From Plantactinospora soyae (GTDB lineage: Bacteria > Actinomycetota > Actinomycetes > Mycobacteriales > Micromonosporaceae), in NCBI RefSeq assembly GCF_014874095.1, contig NZ_JADBEB010000001.1:5394001-5458000 (forward strand): a stretch of DNA of 64,000 nt. The letters are read 5' to 3'. Within the stretch, counting starts at the first letter, position 1; each line of letters begins with the position of its first letter. A program made the position numbers and the translations under genes. Below are positions 1 through 14,500 of the stretch, in pieces. The notes under the pieces were generated by a model. It was not told where the DNA came from, searched no databases, and was given only the letters and a program-made list of their open reading frames with translations.

Positions 1-1
1 G

Positions 2-2560
2 CAGGAGCACGAGCGGTTCTTCGCCACGCTGCTCGGCGACGTGAGTGAGCCGACCGCACCGTACGGGTTGATGGACGTACGCGGTGACGGCACGCGATCG
101 GTGACCGGGCTGGTGCCGGTGCCGCCGGAGGTCGTCGACCGGCTGCGCGAGGTGGCCCGGCGGCTGGGTATCAGCACCGCCACGCTCCTGCATGTCGCCT
201 GGGCGCGGGTGCTGTCGGTGGTCTCCGGCCGAGACGACGTCGTGTTCGGCACGGTGCTCTTCGGGCGGATGAACGCCGGCGCCGGCGCGGACCGCGTGGT
301 GGGGCCGTTCATGAACACCCTGCCGGTGCGGGCGCAGACCGGCCACGTCGGTGTCCGGGCCGCGGTGGAGCAGATGCGGTCGCAACTCGCGGCACTCCTG
401 GAGCACGAACACGCCCCGCTGGCGGTGGCGCAGCAGGCCAGCGGCGTCGCAGACAACACGCCACTGTTCACCTCCCTGTTCAACTACCGCTACATCGGCC
501 ACCAACCTGCGGGCAGCCGGGACGAGGATGCCGCCGCTCAGGAGCAGGTGATCGAGGGGATTCGGTCGGTACAGGTCCAGAACCGGACCAACTATCCGCT
601 CGCCGTCGGGGTCAACGATCTCGGTGCCGAGGGGCTGAGCCTGAGCGTGCAGGCGGTCGACCCGGTCGATCCGCACGCGGTGGGCCGGTTGTTGTGCACC
701 GCTGTCGAGCATCTCGTCAACGCGCTGCACGACGGCCCGGACATCCCCATGCACGCCGTGGAGGTGCTTGACGCCGGGCAGCTGGCGCAGAAGCTGATCG
801 ACTGGAACGACACCGCACTGGAGGTCGCCGACACCACGGCACGCGGGCTGTTCGAGGCGCAGGTGCTGCGGGCGCCGGACGCGACGGCGGTGGTGGGTGA
901 CGGCATCGAGCTGACCTATGCCGAGCTGGACGCCCGGGCGAACCAGTTCGCGCAGTATCTGGGCGGGTTCGGGGTGCGGGCGGAGTCGGTGGTGGCGCTG
1001 CTGCTGGACCGGGGCGTCGATTTCGTGGTGGCCGTACTCGGAGTCTGGAAGGCCGGCGCGGCCTATCTGCCGGTGGATCCGCGCAACCCGGCCGACCGGG
1101 TCGCCTTCATCCTCGGAGACAGCGGGGCGACCGTCCTGGTGACGTCGTCCGGCGTTGGTGACCTGCACGAGATGCCGGGCGTACCAACGGTGGTGCTGGA
1201 CGATCCTGCCACCCGTACCCGGCTGGCGGAGTGTGTCCCGGCAGCGCCGTCGGTGCGCGTGGCGGCGGACGGGTTGGCGTACGTCATCTACACCTCCGGG
1301 TCGACCGGCATCCCGAAGGGCGTCGCGCTGACGCACACCGGACTGGTCAACCTGATGACCACCTTCCGCCAGCAGATCGGGATGGATGCCGAGGCGCGGG
1401 TGTTGCAGTTCGCCTCGATCGGATTCGACGCGGCGACCTGGGAGGTGTCGGCGGCGCTGTGCCTGGGAGGCGTGCTCGTGGTGGCGGACGCCGACGAGCT
1501 GCTGCCCGGTGCGGGGCTGACCGAGGTGGTCGCACGGCACGGGGTGACCCACGCGGGACTGCCGCCGGCGGTGCTGGCCACGTTGCGGCCCGAAGACATG
1601 CGTACGGTGACCACGATCATCTCGGCGGGCGAGGCGCTGAGCGGAGAGCTGGTCAGTCGCTGGGCGCCGGAACGGACCTTCTACAACGGGTACGGTCCGA
1701 CCGAGACCACCGTCGCCACGACGATGTCAGCCCCACTGGCGGTGGACCAGGCACCGGTGATCGGTACCCCGATCTACAACACACGAGTATTCGTCCTGGA
1801 CAACGTGTTGAACCCGGTGCCGGTGGGGGTGGCCGGCGAACTCTACGTCGTCGGTGCCCAGCTCGCGCGGGGCTACGTGGGCCGGGTGAGCCTGACCGCA
1901 GAGCGGTTCGTGGCCTGTCCGTTCGGGTCGGGTGAGCGGATGTACCGGACCGGTGACCTCGTCAAGTGGACGCCGGACGGGCAGTTGGTGTTCGCCGGCC
2001 GGGCCGACGAGCAGGTGAAGATCCGCGGGTTCCGGATCGAACCCGGCGAGGTCGAGGCCGTCGTACGCGCCCACTCGCAGGTCGCCCAGGCGGCGGTCGT
2101 CGTACGGGAGGACACCCCCGGTGACAAGCGGCTGGTCGCCTACGTCGTGCCGGTCGATGCCGCCACCGGCCCGGACGTGGTGCGGGAGTACGCCGCGCAG
2201 CGGTTGCCGGAGTACATGGTGCCGGCGGCGGTCGTGGTGCTGGACCGGCTGCCGTTGACCGCGAGCGGCAAGGTGGATCGTCGGGCGTTGCCGCTGCCGG
2301 ATTACGGCGTCGACGCCGGTGGTGGCCGGGCTCCGGTGACCGTGCAGGAGGAGATCCTGTGCGCCGTGTTCGCGGAGGTCCTCGAGCTCGATTCCGTCGG
2401 CATGGACGACGACTTCTTCCGGCTTGGTGGGCATTCACTCCTGGCGGTGCGGTTGGTGGAGCGGTTGCGTCGGCGGGGTGTGTCGGTGTCGGTGCGGGCG
2501 TTGTTTGAGGCGCCGACGCCGGTGGGGTTGGCGGGGGCGGTGGTGGTGGAGCAGGTGGTG
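2..2560 (+). other. NRPS1 visible module 1: C(partial)-A-T, aromatic-type A domain
   Basis: The C-terminal half of a dual-type C domain runs to about 780, the A domain from about 830 to 2290, and T from about 2330 to 2550. Residues aligned by eye to the GrsA pocket read D-A-W-G-I-A-G-V-A-K. This resembles the Phe/Tyr/Trp class (DAW plus Ala301) with a widened pocket. A nearly identical code (DAWGVAGVGK) occurs in NRPS3 module 2. A Trp-like substrate is plausible given the Trp halogenase, but is not proven. Confidence 0.7.
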
Positions 2561-5500
2561 GTGCCGGAGAACCTGATTCCGGTTGGTGCGGAGCGGGTCA
2601 CGGCCGCCATGTTGCCGTTGGTGGAGTTGTCCGATGCTGAGGTGGAGGTGATCGTCGGCGGTGTTGATGGTGGTGCGGGGAATGTGGCGGATGTGTATCC
2701 GTTGGCGCCGTTGCAGGAGGGTTTGCTGTTCCACCATCTGATGGCTGTCGATGGGGGCAAGGACCCGTACGTGACGGTCATGGTGCTGCGGTTCGACTCC
2801 CGGGCGAGACTCGACACCTTCGCCCAAGCGTGGCAGCAGGTGATCGACCGGCACGACATCTATCGGACGGCGGTGGTGTGGGAGGGCTTGCCGGAGCCGG
2901 TGCAGGTGGTGTGGCGGCGGGCGGTGCTGCCGGTGGTGGCGCATGTGCTCGACGGCGAACTGGTTGATCCGGTGGCGGGGTTGGTGGAGCGGGTCGGGTC
3001 GGTGATGGATCTGGGCCGGCCGCCGTTGATGGACCTGCACATCGCCGAGGTCGAGGACGGCGCCTGGTTGGGCCTGCTGCGGATGCACCACATGGTCCTC
3101 GACCACCAGGGCATGGACGTGTTGCTCGGTGAGCTGCGGGCGATCCTCACCCGGCGGGACGAAGGCTTGGCGGCGGCGCTGCCGTTCCGGAACTTCGTCG
3201 CACAGACCCGGAGTGTCTCGCGGGAGGTTCACGAGCGGTTCTTCGCCGAGCTGCTGGGCGACGTGACCGAGCCGACCGCCCCGTACGGGCTGATGGACGT
3301 CCGGGGTGATGGCACGGAGACGGTGACCGGGGACGTACCGGTGCCGCAGCACGTCGTCGACCGGCTGCGGGAGGTGGCCCGCCGCTCCGGCGTGAGTACC
3401 GCCACGGTATTGCACGTGGCCTGGGCGCGGGTGCTGGCCGTGCTCTCCGGTCGTGACGACGTGGTCTTCGGCACGGTGCTGTTCGGTCGGATGAACGCCG
3501 GTGCCGGTGCCGACCGGGTGGTGGGCCCGTTCATCAACACGCTCCCGGTGCGGGTACGGACCGGCAACGTCGGGGTCCGGACAGCGGTGGAGCAGATGCG
3601 AGCCCAGCTCGCGGCGTTGCTGGAACACGAACACGCACCCCTCGCGGTGGCGCAGCAGGCCAGCGGCATCGCGGCGGACGAGCCGCTGTTCACCTCCCTG
3701 TTCAACTACCGCTACAGCAGGCGCGGGGATGCGGCTCCGGAGGAGGCGATCGACGGTATTCAGAGGGTCTTCGCCAAGGTCCGGAACAACTATCCGCTGA
3801 CGATGTCGGTCGACGACCTCGACTCCGGTGGGTTGAGCCTCAGCGTTCAGACGGCCGACACCATCGACCCGTACGCGGTGGGGCAGCTGTTGTGCACCAC
3901 GTTGGCGCACCTCGTCGACACGTTGCACGAGGGCACCGACATCCCACTGCGCACGGTTGACCTGCTTGATGCCGGGCAGCGGGATCAGGTGTTGGTGGAG
4001 TGGAACGACACTGGGGTCGGTGGTGTCGGGGCCACGGTGGTGGAGTTGTTTGGGCGGCAGGTGGCGGCGGTTCCGGATGCTGCGGCGGTGGTGGTGGATG
4101 GGGTTGGGGTGTCGTATCGGGAGTTGGATGTGGCGTCGACGCGGTTGGCGCGGCGTTTGGTGGGTTGTGGTGTGGGTGTGGAGTCGGTGGTTGGGTTGTG
4201 CTTGCCGCGTGGTGTGGAGATGGTGACGGCGATTTTGGCGGTGTGGAAGGCGGGGGCGGCGTATCTGCCGGTGGACCTGCAACTTCCGGCGCAGCGGGTG
4301 GAGTTCATGTTGGCCGATGCCGGTGTGGGGGTGGTGGTTTCTCGTCGGGACGTGGTGGCGGATCTGGCCGGGGTGTTGGTGGGTGTGTCGGTGGTGTGGC
4401 TGGATGATCCACGGCCCGGCGATGTCGATGTTGATGTTGATGTGGTGTTGCCGGTGTTGGGTGGGGCGACGTTGGCGTATGTGATGTATACGTCGGGGTC
4501 GACGGGGGTGCCGAAGGGTGTGGGGGTGACGCATGCGGGTTTGGCGAATTATGTGGTGTGGGCGGCTGGCGCCTATGTGACGGTGGGTGGGGCGCCGTTG
4601 CATTCGTCGTTGGCGTTTGATTTGACGGTGACGAGTGTGTTGGTGCCGTTGGTGTCGGGGTCGGTGGTGGTGGTGGACAGGGTTGGTGGGGTTGCTGGGT
4701 TGACTGGTCTGTTGGTGGGTGGTCGCGAGTTTGGGTTGGTGAAGGTGGTGCCGGCTCATGCGGCGTTGTTGGTGGGTGATCGGGTGGGTGCGGATGTCGG
4801 GACGTGGGTTGTCGGTGGTGAGGCGTTGCCGGGTTCGTTGGTCCGTGGCCTGTTGGAGGTGTCTGCGGGGTCGGTGGTGGTCAATGAGTATGGGCCGACG
4901 GAGGCGGTTGTGGGGTGTTGTGTGTTTGAGGTGTCGGGTGGTTGGTCGGGTGATGTGGTACCGATCGGTCGGCCGATCGCGAACATGCGCCTGTACGTCC
5001 TCGACGATGCTCTCAATCCGTTGCCGCCGGGGGTGGCTGGTGAGCTTTATATCGCTGGTGTTCAGCTTGCGCGGGGTTATGTGGGTCGGGCGGGGTTGAC
5101 GGCGGAGCGGTTTGTGGCGTGTCCGTTTGGTTCTGGTGAGCGGATGTATCGCACTGGTGATTTGGCTAGGTGGTCTTCGGATGGGCAGTTGGTGTTTCTG
5201 GGTCGGGTTGATGAGCAGGTGAAGGTTCGTGGGTTCCGGATTGAGCCGGGTGAGGTCGAAGCGGTTTTGATCAGTCATCCACGGGTCGACCGGGCGGCTG
5301 TCGTTGTTCGGGAGGACATTGCGGGCGATCGCCGTCTTGTTGCCTACACGGTCACCGACGCCGATCCGGATGACGTGGTCGGGTATGTGGCGCAGCGGTT
5401 GCCGGAGTACATGGTGCCGGCGGCGGTGGTCGTACTCGATGAGTTGCCGTTGACGGTGAACGGGAAGTTGGATCGTCGGGCGTTGCCGGCTCCGGATTAC

Positions 5501-8500
5501 GGTGCCGATGCTGGTGGTGGTCGGGCTCCGGTGTCGGTGCAGGAGGAGATCCTGTGCGCCGTTTTCGCTGAGGTTCTCGCGGTTGACGCCGTCGGGGTTG
5601 ATGACAACTTCTTCCGGTTGGGTGGGCATTCACTTCTGGCGGTGCGGTTGGTGGAGCGGTTGCGTCGGCGGGGTGTGTCGGTGTCGGTGCGGGCGTTGTT
5701 TGAGGCGCCGACGCCGGCGGGGTTGGCGGGGGCGGCGGTGGTGGAGCAGGTGGTGGTGCCGGAGAACCTGATTCCGGTTGGTGCGGAGCGGGTCACGGCC
5801 GCCATGTTGCCGTTGGTGGAGTTGTCGGACGCTGAGGTGGAGGTGATCGTCGGCGGTGTTGATGGTGGTGCGGGGAATGTGGCGGATGTGTATCCGTTGG
5901 CGCCGTTGCAGGAGGGTTTGCTGTTCCACCATCTGATGGCCGCGGGTGGGGGCAAGGATCCGTACGTGAATGTGTTGGTGTTGGAGTTTGATTCTCGTGG
6001 TCGGTTCGATGGGTTTGCTGGGGCGTTGCAGCGGGTGATCGATCGGCACGATATTTATCGGACGGCGGTGGTGTGGGAGGGCTTGCCGGAGCCGGTGCAG
6101 GTGGTGTGGCGGCGGGCGGTGCTGCCGGTGGTGACTGTCGTGCTCGACGGCGAACTGGTTGATCCGGTGGCGGGGTTGGTGGAGCGGGTCGGGTCGGTGA
6201 TGGATCTGGGTCGGCCGCCGTTGATGGATTTGCATATCGCCGAAGCCGGCGACGGTCGTTGGTTGGGTTTGCTGCGGATGCACCACATGGTCCTCGACCA
6301 CCAGGGCATGGACGTCCTGACCGGCGAGCTGCGGGCGATCCTGACCGGGCGGGGCGACGAACTGGTGACGGCATTGCCGTTCCGCAACTTCGTCGCACAG
6401 GCTCGTAGTGTCTCCTCGTCCGAGCATGAGCGGTTCTTCGCCGAGCTGCTGGGCGATGTAAACGAGCCGACCGCCCCGTACGGGCTGATGGACGTGCGCG
6501 GAGACGGCGCGGAGACGGTGACCGGAGTGGTTCCGGTATCGCAGGAAATCGTCGATCGGCTGCGGGAAGTGGCCCGCCGGTCGGGGGTGAGCGTTGCGAC
6601 GGTGTTGCACGTGGCGTGGGCGCGGGTGTTGGCCGTGCTCTCCGGTCGCGACGACGTGGTCTTCGGCACGGTGCTCTTCGGTCGGATGAATGCCGGCGCC
6701 GGAGCCGACCGGGTCGTGGGGCCCTTCATCAACACCCTGCCGGTGCGGGTCCAAATCGGCCAGGTCGGAGTCCGCACGGCGATCGAGGAGATGCGGACCC
6801 AACTCGCGGCCCTGCTGGAACACGAACACGCACCCCTCGCCGTCGCACAACAGGCCAGCGGCATCACGGACAACACGCCGCTGTTCACCTCGCTGTTCAA
6901 CTACCGCTTCATCGGACACGAACCCACAGGCAGAGAGGGTGAATCTGCCGGTGACCAGGTGATCGAGGGCATTCGCACCCTGCATTTGCAGGACCGAAGC
7001 AACTACCCCTTGACGCTGTCCGTCAACGACTTCGGCTCAGGCGGACTGAGCGTGACCGCCCATGTCGTCGATTCCGTCGACCCGTACGCGGTGGGCCGGA
7101 TGTTGTGCACTGCGGTGGAGCATCTTGTCGACGCGCTGGACGACGAGCCTGGCATCCCGCTGCGCGCGGTGGAGGTGCTCGATGCCAGGCAGCGGGAGCA
7201 GGGGCTCGTCGAGTGGAACGACACTGCGGTCGAGGGTGTCGACGCCACGGTGGTGGAGCTGTTCGCGCGGCAGGTGGTGGCGCATCCGGACGCTGTGGCG
7301 GTGGTGGTCGAGGGTTCGGAGGTGTCGTATCGGGAGTTGGATGCGGCGTCGACCCGGTTGGCCCGGGAGTTGGTGGGTCGGGGTGTGGGTGTGGAGTCGG
7401 TGGTCGGGCTGTGCCTGCCGCGTGGCGTGGAGATGATTACCGCGATTCTGGCGGTGTGGAAGGCCGGGGCGGCGTATCTGCCGATCGACCTGCAACTGCC
7501 GGCGCAGCGGGTGGAGTTCATGCTGGCCGATGCGGGCGCCGAGGTGGCGCTTGCCCGCCGGGACGCTGCTGCGGATCTGGCCGGCGTGCTGACGGGCCTG
7601 TCGGTGGTGTGGCTGGACGATCCGCAGCCGTCGAACCGCGACGAGGAGGACATCGCACTCCCGGCGGTGGCCCCGGCCGGGTTGGCGTACGTCATCTACA
7701 CCTCCGGATCGACCGGGACCCCGAAGGGCGTCGCGGTCACGCATGACGGTCTGGCGAACCTGGTCTCGGTGTTCACACCGTTGATGGCCGCGGGCCCGGG
7801 TGTCGGGGTGCTGCAGTTCGCGTCGTTCAGCTTCGACGCGTCTGTGCTGGATGTCGGCGTGGCGTTGTCGTCGGGCTCCACGCTGCTCGTGGCGAGCACC
7901 GAGCAGCGGGCCCAGCCGAAGTTGCTGCGGGAGCTGGCCGGCCTGCGGGCGGCCAGCGTGGTGCCGTCGCTGCTGGAGGTACTGGAGCCGGCGGATCTGG
8001 CGCAGGTCGAGACGATGGTGGTGGGCTCGGAGGCCGTCAGCGAAGCCGTGGCCCGGGCCTGGTCAACGGGGCGCCGGATGGTCCATGCGTACGGGCCGAC
8101 GGAGACGACCGTGATCGTGGCCACCTGGCAGGTGGACGCAGAGCGGCCCGGTCAGTTGCCGATCGGCACGCCGAACGCCAACACCCGCCTGTTCGTGCTC
8201 GACGGCGCACTCTCCCCGGTGCCGACCGGGGTGGCTGGCGAGTTGTACGTCGCTGGTGTCCAGCTCGCGCGCGGCTACCTGGGTCGGGCGGGGTTGACGG
8301 CGGAGCGGTTCGTGGCGTGTCCGTTCGGAACTGGTGAGCGGATGTATCGGACCGGTGATCTGGCCAAGTGGTCTTCGGATGGGCAGTTGGTGTTTCTGGG
8401 TCGGGTTGATGAGCAGGTGAAGGTTCGTGGGTTCCGGATTGAGCTGGGTGAGATCGAGTCGGTTCTGACCACGCATCCGGTTGTGGATCAGGTAGCCGTT

Positions 8501-11500
8501 GTGGTGCGGGAGGACGCTGCGGGCGATCGTCGGCTGGTGGCCTATGTGGTTGCTGACGCGGGCGCGGATGTGCTGCGGGAGTATGCGGCGCAGCGGTTGC
8601 CGGAGTACATGGTGCCGGCGGCGGTGGTGGTGTTGGAGCGGCTGCCGTTGACGGTGAATGGGAAGTTGGATCGTCGGGCGTTGCCGGCTCCGGATTACGG
8701 TGCCGATGCTGGTGGTGGTCGGGCTCCGGTAACGGTGCAGGAGGAGATCCTGTGTGCCGTTTTTGCTGAGGTGTTGGGTGTCGAGCTGGTGGGGGTTGAT
8801 GACGACTTCTTCCGGTTGGGTGGGCATTCACTTCTGGCGGTGCGGTTGGTGGAGCGGTTGCGTCGGCGGGGTGTGTCGGTGTCGGTGCGGGCGTTGTTTG
8901 AGGCGCCGACGCCGGCGGGGTTGGCGGGGGCGGCGGTGGTGGAGCAGGTGGTGGTGCCGGAGAACCTGATCCCTCAGGATGCTGATCGGATCACCGCGGA
9001 CATGTTGCCGTTGGTCGAGTTGTCCGATGCTGAGGTGGAGGTGATCGTCGGCGGTGTTGATGGTGGTGCGGGGAATGTGGCGGATGTGTATCCGTTGGCG
9101 CCGTTGCAGGAGGGTTTGCTGTTCCACCACCTGATGGCCGTCGACGGAGGCAAGGACCCGTACGTCAATGTGCTCGTGCTGAAGTTCGACTCCCGAGCGA
9201 GGCTGGACGTCTTCGCCCAGGCGTGGCAGCAGGTGATCGACCGGCACGAGATCTATCGGACGGCGGTGGTGTGGGAGGGCTTGCCGGAGCCGGTGCAGGT
9301 GGTGTGGCGGCGGGCGGTGCTGCCGGTGGTGACTGTCGTGCTCGACGACGGGTCGGTCGATCCGGTGGCGGGGTTGGTGGAGCGGGTCGGGTCGGTGATG
9401 GATCTGGGTCGGCCGCCGTTGATGGACCTGCACGTCGCCGAGGTCGAGGACGGCGCCTGGCTGGGTTTGCTGCGGATGCACCACATGGTCCTCGACCACC
9501 AGGGGCTGGACGTGCTCATGCAGGAACTGCGGGCAATCGTGACCGGAAGGGGCGACGAACTGGCGGCGGTGTCGCCGTTCCGGAACTTCGTCGCGCAGGC
9601 GCGAAGCGTTCCCCGGGAAGAGCATGAGCGGTTCTTCACCGAGTTGCTCGGCGACGTGACCGAGCCAACCGCGCCCTACGGGCTGATGGACGTCCGTAGT
9701 GACGGTACGGGGACGGTGTCCGGGGTGATGCCGATACCGCAGCACGTCGTCGACCGGCTGCGGGAGGTGGCCAGACTGCTCGGGGTCAGCACGGCCACGG
9801 TGCTGCACGTGGCATGGGGACGGGCCCTGGCCGTGCTCTCCGGTCGTGACGACGTGGTCTTCGGCACGGTGTTGTTCGGTCGGATGAACGCCGGTGCCGG
9901 TGCCGACCGGGTCCTGGGCCCCTTCATCAACACTCTGCCGGTGCGGATGCGGACCGGCCAGATCGGAGTCCGGGCAGCGGTCGAGGAGATGCGGAGCCAG
10001 CTGGCGGCGTTGCTGGAACACGAGCACGCACCCCTGGCCGTGGCACAACAGGCCAGCGGCATCACGGAGAACACGGCGCTGTTCACCTCCCTGTTCAACT
10101 ACCGGTACAGCCTGCGCGGGGGCGGAGACAGGAACGCGGACCACGGCCAGGCGACGGAGGGAATCTCGAACGTCTACTCCAAGGAGCGGAACAACTATCC
10201 GCTGACCGTGTCCGTCGACGACCAGGACACCGGCGGGCTGAGCCTCGCCATTCTCGCGGACGACCCTGTCGATCCGCTCGCAGTGGGTCGGCTGCTGTGC
10301 ACGACGATCGAGAACCTTGTCGGCGCCCTGTACGACGGTCCCGACATCCCGGTGCATTCGATCGAGGTACTCGATGCGGGGCAGCGGGATCAGGTGTTGG
10401 TGGAGTGGAACGACACTGCGGTCGGTGGTGTCGAGGCCACGGTGGTGGAGTTGTTCGAGCGGCAGTTGTCGGCGGTTCCGGATGCGGTTGCGGTGGTGGC
10501 GGACGGGATCGGGGTGTCGTATCGGGAGTTGGATGCGGCGTCGACCCGGTTGGCCCGGCATCTGGTGGGTTGTGGTGTGGGTGTGGAGTCGGTGGTCGGG
10601 TTGTGTCTGCCGCGTGGTGTGGAGATGGTCACGGCGATTTTGGCGGTGTGGAAGGCGGGGGCGGCGTATCTGCCGATCGACCTGCAACTTCCGGCGCAGC
10701 GGGTGGAGTTCATGCTGGCCGATGCCGGTGTCGAGGTGGCGCTTGCCCGCCGGGACGTGGTGGCGGATCTGGCGGGTGTGTCGGTGGTGTGGCTCGACGA
10801 TCCACTGCCCGGCGATGTTGATGTTGTGTTGCCGGTGTTGGGTGGGGCGGCGTTGGCGTATGTGATGTATACGTCGGGGTCGACCGGGGTGCCGAAGGGT
10901 GTGGGGGTGACGCATGGTGGTTTGGCGAATTATGTGGTGTGGGCGGCTGGCACCTATGTGACGGTGGGTGGGGCGCCGTTGCATTCGTCGTTGGCGTTTG
11001 ATTTGACGGTGACGAGTGTGTTGGTGCCGTTGGTGTCCGGGTCGGTGGTGGTGGTCGACGGGGTTGGTGGGGTTGGCGGGTTGAGCGACCTGCTGGCGGC
11101 TGGTCGCGGGTTCGGGTTGGTGAAGGTGGTGCCGGCGCATGCGGCGTTGTTGGTGGGTGAGCGGGTGGGTGCGGATGTCGGGACGTGGGTTGTTGGTGGT
11201 GAGGCGTTGCCGGGTTCGTTGGTTCGTGGTCTGTTGGCGGTGTCTGCGGGGTCGGTGGTGGTCAATGAGTATGGGCCGACGGAAGCGGTCGTGGGGTGTT
11301 GTGTGTTTGAGGTGTCGGGTGGCTGGTCGGGTGAGGTGGTGCCGATCGGCCGGCCGATCGCGAACATGCGCCTGTACGTCCTCGACGACGCTCTGTCTCC
11401 GCTTCCGCCGGGGGTGGCCGGTGAGCTGTACATCGCCGGTGCTCAACTCGCCCGAGGCTATGTGGGTCGGGCGGGGTTGACGGCGGAGCGGTTTGTGGCG

Positions 11501-14500
11501 TGTCCGTTCGGTTCCGGTGAGCGGATGTACCGCACTGGTGACCTGGCCAAATGGACTCCGGGTGGGCAGTTGGTGTTCCTGGGCCGGGTTGATGGGCAGG
11601 TGAAGGTTCGTGGGTTCCGGATCGAGCCGGGTGAGATCGAAGCGGTTCTGACCACGCATCCGGTAGTGGATCAGGCAGCCGTGGTGGTGCGGGAGGACAC
11701 TGCGGGCGATCGCCGGTTGGTGGCCTATGTGGTTGCCGAGGCGAGCGCGGATGTGCTGCGGGAGTATGTGGCGCAGCGGTTGCCGGAGTACATGGTGCCG
11801 GCGGCGGTGGTCGTACTCGATGAGTTGCCGTTGACGGTGAACGGGAAGTTGGATCGTCGGGCGTTGCCGGTTCCGGATTTTGGTGTCGGTGCTGGTGGTG
11901 GTCGGGCCCCGGTAACGGTGCAGGAGGAGATCCTGTGTGCCGCGTTCGCCGACGTTCTCGCGGTTGACGCCGTCGGGGTTGATGACGACTTCTTCCGCCT
12001 TGGTGGGCATTCACTCCTGGCGGTGCGGTTGGTGGAGCGGTTGCGTCGGCGGGGTGTGTCGGTGTCGGTGCGGGCGTTGTTCGAGGCGCCGACGCCGGCG
12101 GGGTTGGCGCGGGCGGCGGTGGTGGATCAGGTTGTGGTGCCGGAGAACCTGATTCCACGGGATGCCGAGCGGATCACCGCGGACATGCTGCCGCTGGTCG
12201 AGTTGTCCGACGCCGAGGTGGAGGTGATCGTCGGCGGTGTCGAGGGTGGCGCGGGGAATGTGGCGGATGTGTATCCGTTGGCGCCGTTGCAGGAGGGTCT
12301 GCTGTTCCACCACCTGATGGCCGTCGACGGAGGCAAGGACCCGTACGTCAACATGTCGGTGTTCGAGTTCGACTCACGGCCCCGACTGGACGTCTTCGCC
12401 GAGGCGTTGCAGCGAATCGTCGACCGGCACGATATTTATCGGACGGCGGTGGTGTGGGAGGGCTTGCCGGAGCCGGTGCAGGTGGTGTGGCGGCAGGCGG
12501 TGCTACCGGTGGTAACTGTCGTGCTCGACGGCGAACTGGTTGATCCGGTGGCGGGGCTGGTGCAGCGGGTCGGGTCGGTGATGGATCTGGGTCGGCCGCC
12601 GTTGATGGACCTGCACGTCGCCGAAACCGGCGACGGTCGTTGGCTGGGCCTGCTGCGGATGCACCACATGGTCCTCGACCACCAGGGCATGGACGTCCTG
12701 ACCGGCGAGCTGCGGGCGATCCTGACCGGACGGGGCGACGAACTGGCGACGGCGCTACCGTTCCGCAACTTCGTCGCACAGGCTCGGAGCGTCGCGCGGG
12801 AGGCACACGAGCGGTTCTTCGCCGAGCTGCTCGGCGACGTGACCGAGCCGACCGCACCCTACGGCCTGATGGATGTCCGCAGCGACGGTACGGAGACGGT
12901 GTCCGGGGTGGTGCCGGTGCCGCAGGAGGTTGTCGACCGGCTGCGGGAGGTTGGCCGCCGGCTCGGGGTCAGTACGGCGACGGTGTTGCACGTGGCCTGG
13001 GCGCGGGTGTTGGCCGTGCTCTCCGGCCGCGACGACGTGGTCTTCGGCACGGTGCTCTTCGGCCGGATGAACGCCGGCGCCGGAGCCGACCGGGTCGTGG
13101 GCCCCTTCATCAACACCCTGCCGGTGCGGGTCCAGACCGGCCAGGTCGGAGTCCGCACAGCGATCGAGGAGATGCGGACCCAACTCGCGGCCCTGCTGGA
13201 ACACGAACACGCACCCCTGGCCGTGGCACAACAGGCCAGCGGCATCGCGGACAACACGCCGCTGTTCACCTCCCTGTTCAACTACCGGTACAGCACTCGT
13301 GGAGACGCGGACGGTGCCCGGCAGCAGACGGTGGCGGGGATTCGAAGCCTCTTCTCCAGAGAACGGAACAACTATCCGTTGACCATGGCGGTCAACGACC
13401 TGGACACCGACGAGCTGACCCTGACGGTCGAGGCGACCGACGGTGTCGACCCGTACACGGTGGGCCGGATGTTGTGCACTGCGGTGGAGCATCTTGTCGA
13501 CGCGCTGGACGACGAGCCTGGCATCCCGCTGCGCGCGGTGGAGGTGCTCGATGCCGGGCAGCGGGAGCAGGCGCTCGTCGAGTGGAACGACACTGCGGTC
13601 GAGGGTGTCGACGCCACGGTGGTGGAGCTGTTCGCGCGGCAGGTGGTGGCGCATCCGGATGCTGCGGCTGTGGTGGCGGATGGGATCGAGGTGTCGTATC
13701 GGGAGTTGGATGCGGCGTCGACCCGGTTGGCCCGGGAGTTGGTGGGTCGGGGTGTGGGTGTGGAGTCGGTGGTCGGGCTGTGCCTGCCGCGTGGCGTGGA
13801 GATGATTACCGCGATTCTGGCGGTGTGGAAGGCCGGGGCGGCGTATCTGCCGATCGACCTGCAACTGCCGGCGCAGCGGGTGGAGTTCATGCTGGCCGAT
13901 GCGGGCGCCGAGGTGGTGCTCGCCCGTCGGAACGGGCCGGCAAGTCTGCCTGATGTGCCGGTCGTCTGGCTGGACGACCCACAGCATGACATCGAGGTCG
14001 AGCTGCCGGTGGTGAATCCGGCCGCGCTGGCGTACGTCATCTACACCTCCGGATCGACCGGGACCCCGAAGGGCGTCGCGGTCACGCACGCCTCGCTGGC
14101 GAACCTGGTCTCGGTGTTCACACCGTTGATGGCCGCGGGTCCGGGTGTCGGGGTGCTGCAGTTCGCGTCGTTCAGCTTCGACGCGTCTGTGCTGGATGTC
14201 GGCGTGGCGTTGTCGTCGGGCTCCACGCTGCTCGTGGCGAGCACCGAGCAGCGGGCCCAGCCGAAGTTGCTGCGGGAGCTGGCCGGCCTGCGGGCGGCCA
14301 GCGTGGTGCCGTCGCTGCTGGAGGTACTGGAACCGGAGGATCTGGCGCAGCTGCAGACACTGGTGGTGGGCGCGGAGGCGATCAGCGAAGCGACGGCGCG
14401 GGCCTGGTCGGCGGGACGGCACCTGGTCAACACCTACGGGCCGACCGAGACGACCGTGATCGTGGCCACCGGCACGGTCGACACCCGGCGTCCCGGACCG

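Noticed and set aside
2435-5629. Very long minus-strand open frames opposite the NRPS genes (for example 1,064 codons here, over 1,000 at 8828-12010 and 18565-22185)
   Set aside because: They mirror the codon bias of the plus-strand NRPS, are rich in His/Arg/Gln with no domain pattern, and lack ribosome binding sites. They are GC shadow frames.
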